From positions 1-64,000 of the forward strand of contig NVWK01000006.1 of assembly GCA_002733605.1 (NCBI GenBank): a DNA stretch of 64,000 bases, in the 5' to 3' direction. Below, piece by piece: positions 63,144 through 64,000 of the stretch (position 1 is its first letter; the number at the start of each line of letters is the position of its first letter). A program made the position numbers and the translations under genes. The DNA comes from Robiginitomaculum sp. GTDB lineage: Bacteria > Pseudomonadota > Alphaproteobacteria > Caulobacterales > Maricaulaceae. A model generated the notes under the pieces. The model was given only the letters and a program-made list of their open reading frames with translations, made no database searches and was not told the DNA's origin.

Positions 63144-63303
63144 AGGCCCTCGCTCAAAACTCACACTCTAAATAGGATGTGGAAAACAACTATCAAGACT
63201 GATATATCGAATAAATGTTCTATATATAGAACGATAGGGCTTGTAAACGGGGTATTCAGCCCTTAAATAGCTTTTACCGTACTGTTAAAGAAACGAGACC
63301 AAT

Positions 63304-64000
63304 ATGCGTTATCTGCCGATACATGTAGATTTACAAGGCGAAAATGTGCTGATTGCCGGTGGTGGCAAGGCGGCAGAAGCCAAATTGCGCACGCTTGTGG
63401 CAACGGACGCCAATCTGATTGTCATCGCCCCAGAAATCAGTGCCGAAATACGGCGCTGGGTCGAGACGGATAAATGTGTCTGGGAAGCCCGTGCTTTCAC
63501 AAATGCTGATCTGGACAACAAACGGCTTGTCTATGCGGCCACGGAAGATCAGGCTTTGGATACATGTATTGTAGAACAGGCGCGTGCACGCGGTGTTTTG
63601 GTCAATACGGCCGATAATAAACAGGCCTCTGATTTTTTCTCGCCTGCGATTATAGATCGTTCTCCCGTGACGATTTCCATCGGTACAGAGGGCACGTCTC
63701 CGGGTTTGGCCCGGGCGCTAAAGGCCGATATAGAGGCGCGTCTGCCCGAAAGCCTAGGCCGTCTCGCCTTATCTCTGGGCAATGTCCGTAAACACCTTAC
63801 CCATCTATTACCCGATTTCACCAAACGCCAGCAGTTTTGGGCCAAGCTGTTCAATGCCAAGGATGTCCTCAATTGGAATGAACGCGATTTACAGAGTAAA
63901 ATCGATGCCGCCTTGGCTGATAATGATGCAGGATTAGGCCATGTGGCGCTGGTCGGTGCCGGCCCGGGTGACCCCGATCTGTTGACCCATCAAGCTCGCC
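63304..64000 (+). CDS. cysG: Siroheme synthase (CysG), 5' part; runs off the window
   Basis: MRYLPIHVDLQGENVLIAGGGKAAEAKLRTL...; NTADNKQASDFFSPAIIDRSPVTISIGTEGTSPGLAR; start of methylase domain VALVGAGPGDPDLLTHQA at the window end. Confidence 0.93.
   Translation, partial: MRYLPIHVDLQGENVLIAGGGKAAEAKLRTLVATDANLIVIAPEISAEIRRWVETDKCVWEARAFTNADLDNKRLVYAATEDQALDTCIVEQARARGVLVNTADNKQASDFFSPAIIDRSPVTISIGTEGTSPGLARALKADIEARLPESLGRLALSLGNVRKHLTHLLPDFTKRQQFWAKLFNAKDVLNWNERDLQSKIDAALADNDAGLGHVALVGAGPGDPDLLTHQAR

Overview
Mostly housekeeping chromosomal segment of a Gram-negative bacterium, probably an alphaproteobacterium (inferred from gene content, split metH and codon style; not tested). Main blocks: polA/gpmA/MATE region; a short AT-richer stretch with an unknown membrane protein and a DUF2178-like/XRE pair; an alpha-hydroxyacid oxidase + ThDP enzyme + PLP decarboxylase cluster; a fatty acid desaturase; two TonB-dependent receptors; a CDF transporter; a Pseudomonas-like (class II, mcl-type) PHA locus (phaC-phaZ-phasin-phaD); a methionine operon (metX-metZ-metF-split metH) behind a SAM-I family riboswitch; a long minus-strand operon ilvD-ilvC-ilvB-ilvN/M-leuA-leuC-leuD-leuB-ilvA followed by gltD-gltB, preceded by a branched-chain-residue leader peptide and attenuator; a BlaI/BlaR1-like pair with a visible operator/promoter, followed by three consecutive papain-like-fold (LRAT-like, DUF1287, Tae4-like) proteins; an actP-like symporter pair; and heme/siroheme genes (hemJ, hemE, hemF, fpr, cysG). 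Best candidates for follow-up: the structured leader with terminator in front of the MATE gene, the SAM-I riboswitch, the ilv attenuator, the class II PHA locus, the BlaR1-adjacent cluster with a non-T6SS Tae4-like lipoprotein, and an SD-sequestering hairpin before the LRAT-like gene. No tRNA, rRNA, CRISPR or transposase was recognised.
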